A program made the position numbers and the translations under genes. Of a stretch of DNA of 64,000 nucleotides, positions 38,456-49,383 are shown piece after piece (the first letter of the stretch is position 1; every line of letters starts with the position of its first letter). Source of the DNA: Cephalopachus bancanus (taxonomy: Eukaryota > Chordata > Mammalia > Primates > Tarsiidae); the NCBI GenBank assembly GCA_027257055.1, contig JAPVLO010000162.1, positions 1,116,001 to 1,180,000 of the forward strand, in the 5' to 3' direction. The notes under the pieces are model-generated. The model was not told where the DNA came from and made no database searches. It saw only the letters and a list, made by a program, of their open reading frames with translations.

Positions 38456-38718
38456 TTATTTTCGAGACGGGGGACTCGACTCACTCTTTCTCCCATACTG
38501 GAGTGCAGTGGTGTGATATCCTGGGCTCAAGCCACCTTCCCGCCTCAGCCTCCCTGAGTAGCTGGCACCACAGGCAGGCACCAGCTCGCCGGACTAATTT
38601 AAAAATTTTGTTTGTAGAGATGAGGGCTCACCGCATTGCTCAATTTGGTCTCAAACTCCTGGGCTCAAGCATCCTCCCGCCTGGGCCTCCAAAATGCTGG
38701 GAGCCACCACACCTGGCC
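38456..38718 (-). mobile_element. AluJ-like SINE
   Basis: Antisense dimer with small deletions ('gtgatatcctgggctcaag') and an end at 'accacacctggcc'. Confidence 0.82.
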
Positions 38719-38963
38719 CTGCGTTTACTTTTATTATAAAAATTTAAATATCCATCAAAGCAAGAGAATGCTATAATAAGCCCCATATACCTGTTGTAGG
38801 TTAAATTGTGTCCCCCCAAATTCATGTTGAAGTCCTACCCCCTAGTCCCTCAGAATGTGACTTTATTCAGAGATAGCGTCTTTAAAGAGGCAATCAAGGT
38901 ATAACGAGGTCATATAATGGACCTTAATTCAACATCACTAGTGTCCTTATAAGAAGAGATTAG

Positions 38964-39270
38964 AGCCAGGTATAATCACTCACACCTGTAATCTCAGTAG
39001 TTTGGGAGTCGGAGGCTAGAGGATTGCCTAAGTCCGGGGGTTTGAGATCAGCCTGGGTAACTTAGCGAGACCCTGTTGCTATAATAAATCAAAAGATTAG
39101 CCAGGTGTGGTGGTGTATGCTTGTAGTTCCAGCTACTTGGAAGGCTGATGCAGAAGGATCTCCTGAGCCCAGCAGGTCGAGGCTGCACTGGCTGTGAGGG
39201 TGCCAGTGCACTCCAGCTTAAACATCAGAGTGAGACTTCTACTCAAAAAAAAAAAAAAAAAAAAAAGCAA
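38964..39270 (+). mobile_element. Alu, J-derived, inside the MLT1-like LTR
   Basis: Sense dimer with 'gattgcctaagtccggggg' and 'ataataaatcaaaagattagcc'. The flanking TSD gagattag (38956-38963 and 39529-39536) encloses this Alu and the next one, so this one inserted first. Confidence 0.85.
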
Positions 39271-39528
39271 GCAGCCAGGCTTGGTGACTCAGTGGAAGGC
39301 CAAGGTGAGTAGATTGCCTGAGCCTGAGCCGTGGATTCGAGACCAGACTGGGCAACTTGGCGAGACCTTGTCTCTACAATAAATAAATTAAAAAATAGCC
39401 GATAATGCACATCTGTAGTTCTTGGGTGATAGAGCATTGTATTGGAGCAACGCTGAGGTGGCCGTGAGTATGCCACTGCACTCCGGTCTGAGTGACAGAG
39501 TGAGACTCCAACTCAAAAAACATAAAAG
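39271..39528 (+). mobile_element. Second Alu in the A-tail of the first
   Basis: Sense copy starting 'agccaggcttggtgactcag' directly after the poly-A of the previous Alu. It has deletions in both arms and ends 'gagactccaactc'. Its lack of an independent TSD in unique DNA fits insertion into the earlier tail. Confidence 0.8.
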
Positions 39529-39995
39529 GAGATTAGGATCACAAACAGCACAGACTGAGAGATGGCCATGTGAGGACCCCCATGTGGGAGGGGGTCTAAC
39601 CAGGAGGGCGTCTCTAGGCAGAGAGGCCTCAGGAGAAACCAAACCTGCCAACACCTTGATCTTGGACTTTGTCTCCTTGCTGTGAGAAAATAACTTTGAT
39701 GCCTTATTATCAGCCCAAGTTGATGATATGACACCTATCACCCATATTTGACAGTTATCAAAGGTCCTTGTCTGCTTGATTGTCTCTCCTCTTTTCTCTA
39801 AAGTATTTTAAAGCCAATCTCAGACGTCATGTCATTTCATGCCCACATTCTTCATATATATGCATCTGAAAAAGCCAGACATTTTCTTACCTCATCACAA
39901 TGGCTTCTTCCCACTTAGACTATTAGCAACTTGGTAATTTCTAATACACAGTCCGCATTCTGATTTCCCTGATTGCCTTTAAAATGTCTTTCCAG

Positions 39996-40262
39996 TCTGG
40001 CGTGGTGGCTCACACCAATAATCCCAGCATTTTGGGATGCCAAAGCAAGAGGATTGCCTGAGCCGAGGGGTTCAAAACCAGTCTGGGCAACTTGGTGAGA
40101 CCTTGTCTCTATAATAAATAAATAAATTAGCCGGGCATGGTGGTACGTGCCTGTGGTTCCAGGTACTCGGAAGGATCGCCTGAACCCAGGAGGTCAAGGC
40201 TACAGTGAGCTGTGAGCGTGCAGCCTGGGTGACAGAGTGTGACTCCAACTAAAAAAAAAAAA
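39996..40262 (+). mobile_element. Alu, J-derived, with TSD
   Basis: Sense dimer with 'ataataaataaataaattagc'-type linker and 'gagtgtgactccaact'. Perfect TSD tctttccag at 39987-39995 and 40263-40271. A deletion removes part of the right arm. Confidence 0.88.
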
Positions 40263-40518
40263 TCTTTCCAGAGCTGGTCTGTTAGAATCAGGAATCCACA
40301 CTGGTTTGTCGTGTCTCAAATCTCATCAGTTGTGATGAGCTTCCCCCAATCCTGTCTTTTAATTTCTCATCTCTCTGACATTGGAAGAAACCCAGACTGT
40401 TGTCTTACATAGCAGCCTATTTTCTGGAATTGTCTCTTGGCTCCCTCAACCGTCTTTCTTGTGTATTTGTTTGTTGTTTCATTCTTTTTATTTTAAAATT
40501 TTTAAACTTAAAGAAAAT

Positions 40519-40652
40519 CTGTAATTCCGGCTACTCGGAAGGCTGAGGCGGAAGGATCGCCGGAGCCCAGCTGGTCGAGGCTGCGGTGGCCGGAGCGGCC
40601 ACTGCACTCCAGTCTGGGCAACAGAGTGAGACTCCAACTCAAAAAAAAAAAA
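40519..40652 (+). mobile_element. 5'-truncated young Alu with perfect TSD
   Basis: Only the right arm is present, from 'ctgtaattccggctac' to 'gagactccaactc' plus poly-A. The TSD aaacttaaagaaaat is perfect over 15 bp (40504-40518 / 40653-40667). A perfect long TSD implies a fairly recent insertion. Confidence 0.93.
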
Positions 40653-41749
40653 AAACTTAAAGAAAATGTTCAAGAACGTTCTCTTCCATGAACTATTTCA
40701 GTCTTGGTGACCGATACGATGCTCTATCACCCAAGAATACTTCCGCGTACATTTGCTACAAATAAGGGCACCCTTCTACACACACTCACAAAATGAAGAC
40801 ATTAACATAGATACATCACTACCACCTAATTGGCACCTCTACTTGGATTTCACCAAGTTTCATTCAGTAATGTCTTTTCTACCACCAAGACCCAACCCAA
40901 GATCATAATGTTTTGCTTATTTTTTCACATCACGTGTCCTTCAGTCTAGACGAGTCCCCGTGTTTTCCTTAAATTTCATGGTCTGGAGACTTTTGAAGAT
41001 TACAAGCCAGTGGTTTTGTAGAGAGTCCCTCAGTCCAGGTTCTGCATGTCTGGCAGGTGCATCATGGGAGTGAGGCTGTGCTCTCTTCATGGAGCCCTGG
41101 CAGGTCGGACATGATTTCAATTTGTCCCATACTGATGATGTTGACCTTGATTAGTTGAATGAGGAAATGGCTGCCAGATTTCTCCCCTGAAAGCTACTCT
41201 TTTCCTGTTGGTAATCAATAGGTATTTTGAAGCTCTGTAATATCCTGTTACGCTTCAAACTTCCACTCACTAGTTTTAGCACCCATTGATGTTTCTTGGC
41301 TGAATAAACTATTACTATGAGGGCTGCCAAAGTTTCTAATTCCATCTTTCTCCCTATATTTATTAGTTGGCATTTTATTATAAGAAAAAGCTTTGTCACT
41401 CTTTTCTTTCTGTTTCTTTCTCTCTCTCTCACCTTTCTATCAGTATAGTCACATGGATTCCTGCTTTATTTGCTGGGCTACAATCTGTTATTGCTATTTA
41501 ATTCGATGCTCAAATATTTTCAGATTTGACCAGTGAGATCCCAATCTGGCTGACTTTCTGTTTCCCTAGGGACTTCCTTACTTCTTGGTACAAAATATCC
41601 CAGGCTTATCTTGTAATTTTTCAGCCGTTTCTCCAGGGAACTCTGGATCTTTTGAAGGGACAGTGGTATTTGGGGACCAAGATCTGAGTGTTCCAGCCCC
41701 TCTCAGGGGACAGAGTGAGAAAGCCTTTCTCTTTCTCCACAAATGTTCA

Positions 41750-41768
41750 TATCTATCTATCTATCTAT
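41750..41768. repeat. (ATCT)n microsatellite
   Basis: About four and a half ATCT units. A related 'atctatc' run and a TG run lie at 42186-42211, so the block between them is bracketed by simple repeats. Confidence 0.85.
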
Positions 41769-41859
41769 GAGGTATTATCCGAATATGGACGATTTCCCCC
41801 ATACCTGGCTTCTTTCTCTCTCCTCCCCACCCCTCAGGGAATGGCCTCCGGCTGAGGCC

Positions 41860-42175
41860 AGTCTCTGAAGGGTATGCATATTCCCAGTAATGAGTCATAG
41901 GATGCAGGTGACTACACAAAGCTCAAAACAGTGTAGTCCGCATGCTTAATCAATGTAATTGTACACACCGGAGAGGAATTTGAATGATTAACTTGATTGC
42001 CTTGATTATAAAACTGCTTGCTGTACTGCCCTGAGGTGCGGATTCTTTACCGATTGGCTGCCATTCGTGCCTCCTGTAAGTTTTAATAAGCCAATATCTT
42101 TCCTGGACTTTCAGGTGACGTCTTTGGAATTAGGTAAGCATTATGTGCAAGCTCTCTCAGATTTGGGGTGATCGT
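41860..42175. promoter_or_regulatory. Candidate regulatory block
   Basis: Repeat-free stretch with closely packed factor-type motifs: AP-1 TGAGTCA (41891-41897), homeodomain-like TTAATCA, TATA-like TTATAAAA (42006-42013), CCAAT boxes on minus (42052-42059, ATTGGCT) and plus (42091-42097), CRE-like TGACGTC (42116-42122) and a C/EBP-like ATTATGTGCAAG. It stands out from flanking LINE debris. Motif density alone does not prove function. Confidence 0.4.
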
Positions 42176-42759
42176 GTTACACCATCTATCATCTATCTAT
42201 GTGTGTGTGTAACCATTAGGTTATTATACTGATGGATCCAATTCCAGTGCAACATCATAGGATCATAGGATTCTTTCTAGTTTTCTCCTTTTTCTATTTA
42301 TCTCTTTTCCTCACAAGTGAGAAGCACAAACCCCATTATCCTCACTGCATTCGCTTATTTGATCAATCTCCACATGTGACTGCTCTCCTGTTGATGCCAC
42401 CGTCTCTCTCACATGTGCACACACACACGCACACGTCACCCACTCAGGCTCAATACCCGGTACCAGGCTACCCCTCCCCAACTCCCAGCCATGGACACCC
42501 ACCTAGCCCAGCCCCACCCAACAGCTTTTGGACTGAATAATTCAGGAAGGAGGAAAAGGCAGGGGGAAGATCCATCTTTTTCTTGCATCCCCTCTAATCT
42601 GGAAACAAGGCAAGTTCACCAACGACCTTCCCGCAGTCCAGTTTCCCAGTCCCGGCCTCCCTGGACACAGCAGCGGTCAGTGCAGCTGTTCCCCTCCTGC
42701 TTCTCCTACATCCTGGCTGTTCCTTCCCAGTCTTGCGTGCGGGATCCTCATCTTCATGG

Positions 42760-43280
42760 CCTCTAGACGCTAGATGGCTCCAGGGCTCACACTCAGACCC
42801 CGTCTCCTCTCTCTTCTCCCTTACTTTCTAGGTGGTATCTCCCAGTCCCATGCTTTTAAATACCCTATGCCGATGGCTTCTACATTTATATCTCCAGCCC
42901 CAACCTCTCCCCTAACTTCAGTCTCAAATATCCAGTTGCCTTCTCGAATCGCATCTCCCAGGAAGCCCAAAGTTTCATATCCAAAACCAAACTCTTCCTC
43001 TCAAAGCTGCTTCCTCTCCAGAGTGGCCCATTGAAGAAAATGGCATCCTCACCCATCTAGTGTCTCTTTGCTTGATTTCTCTGTCCCTCTAATCTTATAT
43101 CTAATACAACAGCAGGTTCAGTCCTACCTTCAAAATGCCTCCTCACTTCTCAAAATGGTCATTGCCACCCTCCAGTTCGTGCCATTTCCTTCTCCCAGGA
43201 CCTCCCTAAGGGCCTCCACACTTCCTCTCTTGCCTCCAAATGCCCCTTTCTCCACACAGCACCCAGAATGATCCCATTAA
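42760..43280 (+). mobile_element. L2 reverse-transcriptase C-terminal remnant
   Basis: 'cccagtcccatgcttttaaatacc', 'atttatatctccagcccc', 'atatccagttgccttctcg' and 'tctccacacagcacccagaatgatcc' (in pieces) match sense L2 downstream of its RT active site. Around 42860-42880 the usual YADD region is decayed to a YPMPMA-like reading. Non-functional. Confidence 0.75.
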
Positions 43281-43896
43281 CTTCCAGTTCCCATAACAGA
43301 AATGACAAAAACATTTTAGAATTTAAGACTAAAGGATAAAGCACACCCAGGAGAACAGACACCATATAAACTAGAAAATAAAACAAATAAGGAAAATGAT
43401 TTTTTAAATTAGAGAGAAATGACAGATGTCTAAGATAGGTAAGCATTGCATAATCGTAATCCCCACAGGAGAAAACCAAAACAATGAAACCAAAAAATAT
43501 TAAAAATGCAACTGCAGAAAAAGAATTCCTGAACTAAGAGATGACTTTAGGTATTGAAAGGACAAGCTGACTCAACACTTATCTTGGAAATATATTCTAG
43601 TATGTTCCCAAACACCAGAAGGAGCTTCATGACCACAGGCAGTGAATTCTGGGAGGGAAGACCCAGGGATGACTGACTGGACACACTTTGAAGCTGCCAG
43701 AATCTGAGTGAGCAGGTCATTGGTCAGGCAGTAACAACTTGGGTGTTGGTCTCAGGTGAGACAACATATGTGAGAGCTTAGGTTGTAAAAAATAGGGTCA
43801 TGCCTCAGCCCTGCTGGTCGGAGCAATGGAGGCAACTACATCTGGAAGACCTAGAAAACCCCACCTGGTTATGCATGACTCCCCCAAACAGCACCC

Positions 43897-43899
<3 letters not shown>

Positions 43900-43988
<89 letters not shown>
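43900..43988. repeat. (CT)25(CA)19 compound microsatellite
   Basis: An uninterrupted CT run (about 43901-43950) passes directly into an uninterrupted CA run (43951-43988). Such a long perfect run suggests recent expansion and high polymorphism. Confidence 0.97.
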
Positions 43989-43992
<4 letters not shown>

Positions 43993-44671
43993 AATTGCAC
44001 ACTGCCCCTTCCTCAGGGCAGGAGGTTCATACAGATACAGAAAGTTCCATCTAATGTTTGAGGAAACTCATTGACTAAAACAAAGGGAAGAGTTATCCTT
44101 GGTTAGCAGAGTGGGCAGGAGAGGGTTTTAAAATAAATATTAAAACTATCTTCAGAAGCATGAAAGTTTACAGCATCTATGAAACAAGAACAGTTTGTTT
44201 TGAAAATATTTAGTAAGAGATTATAGGAATTAAAATATGCTTCTTGAAGATAAATTCAGTAAATGAAAGTAACAGAATGAATGTAGTTGAAGAGGATATT
44301 AGTGGACTGGAAGATAGAGATGAAGAATTTTTCCAGAATGCAACCAAAACGTATAAAGTTATATAAATTATGAAAGGAAAGATACAAGACATGGAGAGCA
44401 AATCTAGAATTAACATCCATTTACTAGGTATATAGAAAAGAAAAAAGAGATTAGAGAAGAGGCTATATTTAATGAAGCATACAGTAGAAAAATAGATACA
44501 AAAATTTCCAAAACTCAGTCTGGGCAACAGAATGAGATCCTATTAAAAACAAATAAAGACATTATCTCAGATTAAAAGGGCCCATTTTATACCCTGACAC
44601 ATCTTTGTATAATTTAAGAACAAGAATAAAAAGTGTCCAAAAAATACTCTATCAGAAAACAAATTATATTA

Positions 44672-44998
44672 CAGATTGAGCATCCCTAATCCAAAAATCT
44701 GAAACTTTCTGAGCACTAATATTATGCCACAAGTGGAAGATTCCACATCTGACCTCATGTGACAGGTTGCAGTCAAAATGCAGCCAAAACTTTCTTCTAT
44801 GCACAAAACTATTTAAAAGTTTGTATAAAATTACTTTCAGGCTATGTGTATAAGATGTACATGAAACGTATGTGAATTTCATGAATTTCATCCCCAAGGT
44901 ATCTCATTATGGATAAACAAATATTCCAAAACCCAAAATTACCTGAAATCCCAAGCACTTCTGATCTCAAGCATTTTGGATAAGAAATACTTAACCTG
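44672..44998. mobile_element. Tigger/pogo-like MITE
   Basis: Terminal inverted repeats: 'cagattgagcatccctaatcc' at the left and the complement of 'ggataagaaatacttaacctg' at the right. It is flanked by TA (44670-44671 and 44999-45000), the Tc1/mariner superfamily target. It is 327 bp with no transposase, and sits inside the L1. Confidence 0.85.
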
Positions 44999-45143
44999 TA
45001 CCTACAAAAACATATGGTCAGAGTAATACAATTCGATTCATTCAAAAGGAACCCAGAATTAGCAATGTTACTATTAACTAAAACAGATTTCAAGGTGGCA
45101 AGAATCACCATCACCAAATAACTAAAGTTAAGAAAAAAGTAAA

Positions 45144-45451
45144 GCTGGGCTCGGTGGCTCAGCCTGTAATCCTGTGCCTTTGGGAGGCTGAGGTGAGTGA
45201 ATTGCCTGAGCCTGCGGGTTCGAGACCCGCCTGGGCAACTTGGCGAGACCTCATCTCTACAAAAAATAAAAAATGAGCCGGACGTGGTAGCGCGCGCCTG
45301 TAGTTCCAGCTACTACTTGGAAGGCTGAGGCGGAAGGATCACCGGATCCCAGCAGGCGAGGCTGCGGTGGCCGGGAGTGGCCACTGCACTTCAGTCTGGG
45401 CGACAGAGTGAGACTCCAACTCAAAAAACAAAAAACAAAAAATAAAAAAAA
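45144..45451 (+). mobile_element. Alu, young J-derived lineage, perfect TSD
   Basis: Sense dimer with 'gctgggctcggtggctcagc', 'tgcgggttcgagacccgcc', 'gtagcgcgcgcctgtagttcc' and 'gagactccaactc'. TSD aagaaaaaagtaaa (45130-45143 / 45452-45465). A 3-bp duplication gives 'agctactacttgg'. Confidence 0.93.
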
Positions 45452-45656
45452 AAGAAAAAAGTAAAAATGAAAGTTGTTATAAATGATGTATAACTGAACA
45501 AAAATGAGAGCACTACATAACCTATGGTAGGTAGCCAAAATTGCACTCAGAGGAGAAGTTATAGTCTTAATACATTAGTTAGAAAATAAGACCAACTAAA
45601 AATAAATGAACAGTGCTTTCAAATTAGGAAGCTAGAAAAAGAACAACAAAATTCAC

Positions 45657-46147
45657 TGTTGGTGGACTGAGCTGGTGCCACAGGTATGCAAAGAATTGCA
45701 CAGAAATTAGATTCAAAAAGAAAGTTTATTTAGAAAGTAGATCAGAGAAAAAGGGTAGATCCATCTCTCAAGACTGGAGAGGGGGCCAGACACTTAAGGA
45801 ATGCTTGGCAGTGAATGCTTGAGGTTGAAAGCCTTCAAAGCTTTCCTTGTAGTGGGGGCGAGTAAGCAAGCAGTCACAGGAGCAGACACCATGGTGATGG
45901 GGTCTGCTGACAACCAGATGGATGAATGGGTGGGTGGGTCAGTCAGGAGCACATAGGCCAAGGCGGGTCTGCCAGAATGGGTGGGTCAGTCACAGGGGGC
46001 AGGGGTGATTAATCACATAGATGAGAATGGCTGGGCTGTAGCTGAAAGACAAATTCTTGGGAGATGTTACCAGGGTTTGGGAAAGGATTGTTGGAATGTA
46101 TGAGCTCAAGGAGACCAGAGAAACCCCATTTTGGCTTTGTCCTTTCA
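45657..46147 (-). mobile_element. Solo LTR (antisense) in the L1
   Basis: On the minus strand it starts TGAAAGGACAAAG and ends CCACCAACA (TG...CA, 491 bp), with AATAAA seen as 'tttattt' at about 45726-45732 on the plus strand. TSD ttcac (45652-45656) / ttaac (46148-46152), 4/5. No internal region; a product of LTR-LTR recombination. An imperfect duplication of 'tgggtgggtcagtca' lies within it. Confidence 0.75.
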
Positions 46148-46507
46148 TTAACACAAAGAAACAGAAAGAATTAATGATGATAAAAGCAAAATCTAAGGAA
46201 GAAAAAAAATAGAAGAGTTGTCAAACAAAAAATGTTAAAAACATTATCAACATAGACAAGCTTTGGTAAGTATAATAAACAAAAAAGTGAGAAGGCTAAA
46301 CAAACATTAGGAATAAAAAATGGGTATAAGCACAGATAGAAGCTATTTGTAAAATATAAAGAACACACATCTTTATACTAATATATGTGTGAGCCCACAC
46401 AAAAATAAATTTTAAAACAGGCTCAAAAAGAAGCAAAATCCTTGAATAGGCTAATAAACATAGAGAAACCCAAAGTGGTGGTCAGCGACCAAATTCAAAA
46501 AGTACCT

Positions 46508-46855
46508 GCAATGGACCAGATGTTTTTGTCTCCCTCAAATTTAAATGTTGAAATCCTAGGCACCAAGATGAAGTTTTTAGGAAGTGGGACCTTTCAGAGG
46601 AGATGAGGTCATAAGTGGAGCCCTCAGAACGAGATTAGAAATCTTGGAAAGTTGCCACTACTACCACGTGCGGAACAGCAAGATGGCACTGTCTATGAGG
46701 AAGCATACCCTCGCCAGGCACCGAGTCTGCTGGTGCCTGGATCTTGGACTTTCCAGCATCCAGAACTAGGAGAAATACATTTCTGCTGTTTATGAGCCAC
46801 CAGTTTATGGTATTTTGTAACAGCTGCTCAATGAAGACAGTGCCAGACCCAGACA
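46508..46855 (+). mobile_element. MaLR-type LTR
   Basis: 'tgtctccctcaaatttaaatgttgaaatcc' in pieces, 'ggtgcctggatcttggactt', 'ccagcatccagaactaggag' and 'tatggtattttgtaacagc' follow an MST/MLT1-type ERVL-MaLR LTR in sense orientation, inserted in L1 ORF2. Confidence 0.75.
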
Positions 46856-47032
46856 GTATTTTCAGTGAGTTCTACCTAACTTTCAGATTATTCTATTTTG
46901 TATAACCTTTTTAGTTTATGCAAAAAAAAAAAAAAAAAGTTTTCTGAGGAGAAAAGCACCCTGACTTTAAAACCACAGGCCAGTCCCATTTATAAATACA
47001 AATACAGAAAAAGAATCAGTCAATGACCAAGG

Positions 47033-47200
47033 ACTGGGTGTGGTGGTTTACACCTGCAATCCCAACACTTTGAGAGGCTGAGGCAGAGGATTGCTTGAGC
47101 CCAGGAGTTGGAGGCTGCAGTGGGCTATGATCGCACTCCAGCCTGGGCAACAGAGTGAGATCCTATTAGAATCAAACAAACAAACAAACAAAAGAACCAC
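47033..47200 (+). mobile_element. Alu-derived fused monomer with (AAAC)n tail
   Basis: Left-arm start ('actgggtgtggtggtttac') joined to right-arm end ('gatcgcactccagcctggg'), about 140 bp in all, then an AAAC repeat. This is an internally deleted Alu. Confidence 0.75.
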
Positions 47201-47332
47201 TGACCAGGTAGGATTGTCCCAGAAGAATATGCAAGAAAAAAGTTGACTAAATGGAAGCTACCTTGTTCACAGGAGAGAGAGCTCCATTATCAACCTTATA
47301 CATTTTTTATTAAGTTTGCTTTAGAATTTACA

Positions 47333-47432
47333 TTGCTATTAATAAGCTATTAATACATTGCTATTAATACGTTGCTATTAATAAGATTATTAATTATTAA
47401 GCTATTAATAAATTGCTAGTAATAAGATTATT
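47333..47432. repeat. (TTGCTATTAATA)n AT-rich tandem repeat
   Basis: About six imperfect copies of a 12-17-bp unit around 'ttgctattaata', alternating with 'agattatt'. Located in the L1 body. Confidence 0.85.
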
Positions 47433-48375
47433 GCCCACCATACTGGGTCCAAGAGGGTAATAACCAAATACAAGCAAAAGTAGAGAAAAAGGAAGAAGCT
47501 CAGTGTCTTGCCCATGCCATGAGGTCTCTGCATGAGCTTTGGTCTGCATTCCTGTGGATTTACTTGTTATGTGAAACCAAAATTCCTGTTCTTTTGAGAG
47601 TCTGTTTGTCTCTGTGACTCAAAGCTGACACACATTCCTATTAAACTTTTAATAAGATTTTTCACAAAATTGACCAACTACCTCTGAAATTCTTAGGAAC
47701 GAATAACACATCCATGTTCCAGAAAGTGAAGGAGGGAACTGAGGAAGAGGAAGGGGCAGTGCCAGGAGCGGGAAGTAGACCTTTCCCAGAAATGCGTGTG
47801 TTGACTTCCTCTTCTTCTAGGTCAGAGCGAGGTCACGTGGAGGCCCCTAGCTTCCAAGGAGACTAGGAAATGTATTTTCTTCTGGGTCGCTATTGCCACA
47901 AAAGTGTCTTTGTAGACAAGACACAAAGTCTACAAAGCAAATCATAAAGGAGATTTTCACATAAAAGAGATTTTACAAATCAAAATGTGAAGTTTGTATA
48001 GGGCACGAAATCCCATGAATGCATTTAAAAGGCAATCTACTGCTGGCAAATGTTTTAAGTATGCAGAAAAGAAATTAAAATTCATCATTTGTAGAGCATC
48101 TCCAAATCAATAGGAAAAAAGAAAAATGACCCAAGAGAACAGAAATGAGCAACAGATATAAATGCGTAATTCACAAAAGAGAAAATATAAACGGCCGATA
48201 AACATAGCAAAAGACGCTCCACCCCAGGAGTAATCAAGTCAATGCAAATCAAAACTCCAGGGAAATGCCGTTTTTAATCACCAGCCTGGCAAAAGTTAAT
48301 TTTAAAAATAATCTCAAATGTTGGAGAGGGGTGTGGAAATGGGCATGCCCTCATGACTGTGGGGAGAAGGGCACC

Positions 48376-48575
48376 GATTGGCCCAGCCACCATATAATTG
48401 TGGGGGTAGGGGGAAGGGCATGGATTGGCCAGTCACCATATCACTGCTGGAAGAAGGGTGTTGATGGGCCAGCCACCTTATAGCTGTGGGGAAGCAGGGT
48501 GGAAAGGGTGTCGATTGGCCCAGCCACCATATCACTGCTAGGGGAAGGACGTTGATTGGCCCAGCCACTTTGAAT
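48376..48575 (+). repeat. Minisatellite inside L1 ORF2 3' end
   Basis: Five copies of a unit starting 'gattggcccagccacc' at 48376, 48423, 48463, 48513 and 48554 (spacings 47, 40, 50 and 41). Units contain 'atatcactgctgg' and 'gaagggtgttg'. The last unit runs into ordinary L1 text ('ccagccactttgaatg'), so the unit derives from the L1 itself. Confidence 0.9.
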
Positions 48576-49095
48576 GTGATTTGATAGCATCTATTCAAAG
48601 CAGAAAATGTGCTTCTCCTATAACCCAGTGATTATGCTTCTGTGTGTCAACACCAAAGAAACACTCACACGAGCAAAGGGAAATGTGCCCAGGGATGATC
48701 ATTGAGGTATTTTTGAAATAGCGAAGTAGTGGAATGGATAAATAAAATGTGGTATATTTTTAGTACAGAAGAGTTTGCAACAGCCAAAAGAAATGAGCCA
48801 GGTTTAAATCTATCAAGGTATACAGAAGCAAAAAATAAAAATCACTGAGCGAAAAAAAAAACAGCTGTAGAATATGCATGATACCATTTGTATTATTTCA
48901 AACACACAGACCCCAAACAATACTATTTTCTGTAGGTAAATATATATAGTGGATTTTAATTTCCTTTTTTAGTCTGAAGACTCCACACCAAAATCATCAT
49001 AGTGACCTACCTCTGGAGATAGGGGAGGGGCAAGACTGTTGGGTCAATGAACACTTCAGATTTATTGCTGATATTTCGTTTCAAAATTTTTTATT

Positions 49096-49383
49096 CATCT
49101 TTTGAAGAGACAGGGTCTCACTCTGTTGCCCAGATTAGAGTGCAGTGGCACAATCATAGCTCACTGCAGACTCAACTCCTGGGTTCAAGTGATCCTTCCG
49201 CCTCAGCCTCCTGAGTAGCTGGGGCTACAGGCACACCCCACTGCACCTGGCTGATTTTTATATTTTTTGTAGAGGCGAGGTCTGCTCCGTTGCCCAGGCC
49301 AGTCTCGAACTCCTGGCAAGTGATCCTCTTGCTTTAGCCTCCCAAGTAGCTGGGATTACAGATGTGAGCCACCACATCTGGCC
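49096..49383 (-). mobile_element. AluJ-like SINE
   Basis: Antisense dimer from 'gaagagacagggtctcactc' to 'gccaccacatctggcc', inside the L1 3' UTR. Confidence 0.85.

Larger units (their letters stand above)
38793..39690 (+). mobile_element. MLT1-like MaLR LTR carrying two Alus
   Basis: Left part 38793-38963: 'aaattcatgttgaagtcc', 'cagaatgtgactttattcag', 'gtgtccttataagaagag'. Right part 39529-39690: 'aacaccttgatcttggactt', 'ctgtgagaaaataac'. These are the two halves of an MLT1-type ERVL-MaLR LTR in sense orientation. Confidence 0.8.
39760..41730 (-). mobile_element. Old L1M 3' region (antisense), two Alus inside
   Basis: Ordered antisense L1MC/ME-type 3' UTR words: 'cattcttcatatatatgc', 'tgatttccctgattgcc', 'gaagattacaagccagtggt', 'caatttgtcccatactgatg', 'tttattagttggcatttta' and 'ggtatttggggaccaagatc'. 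Confidence 0.75.

Noticed and set aside
43798..44074. Frames with long Ser-Leu, Val-Cys and Arg-Glu runs
   Set aside because: They are translations of the CT/CA microsatellite.
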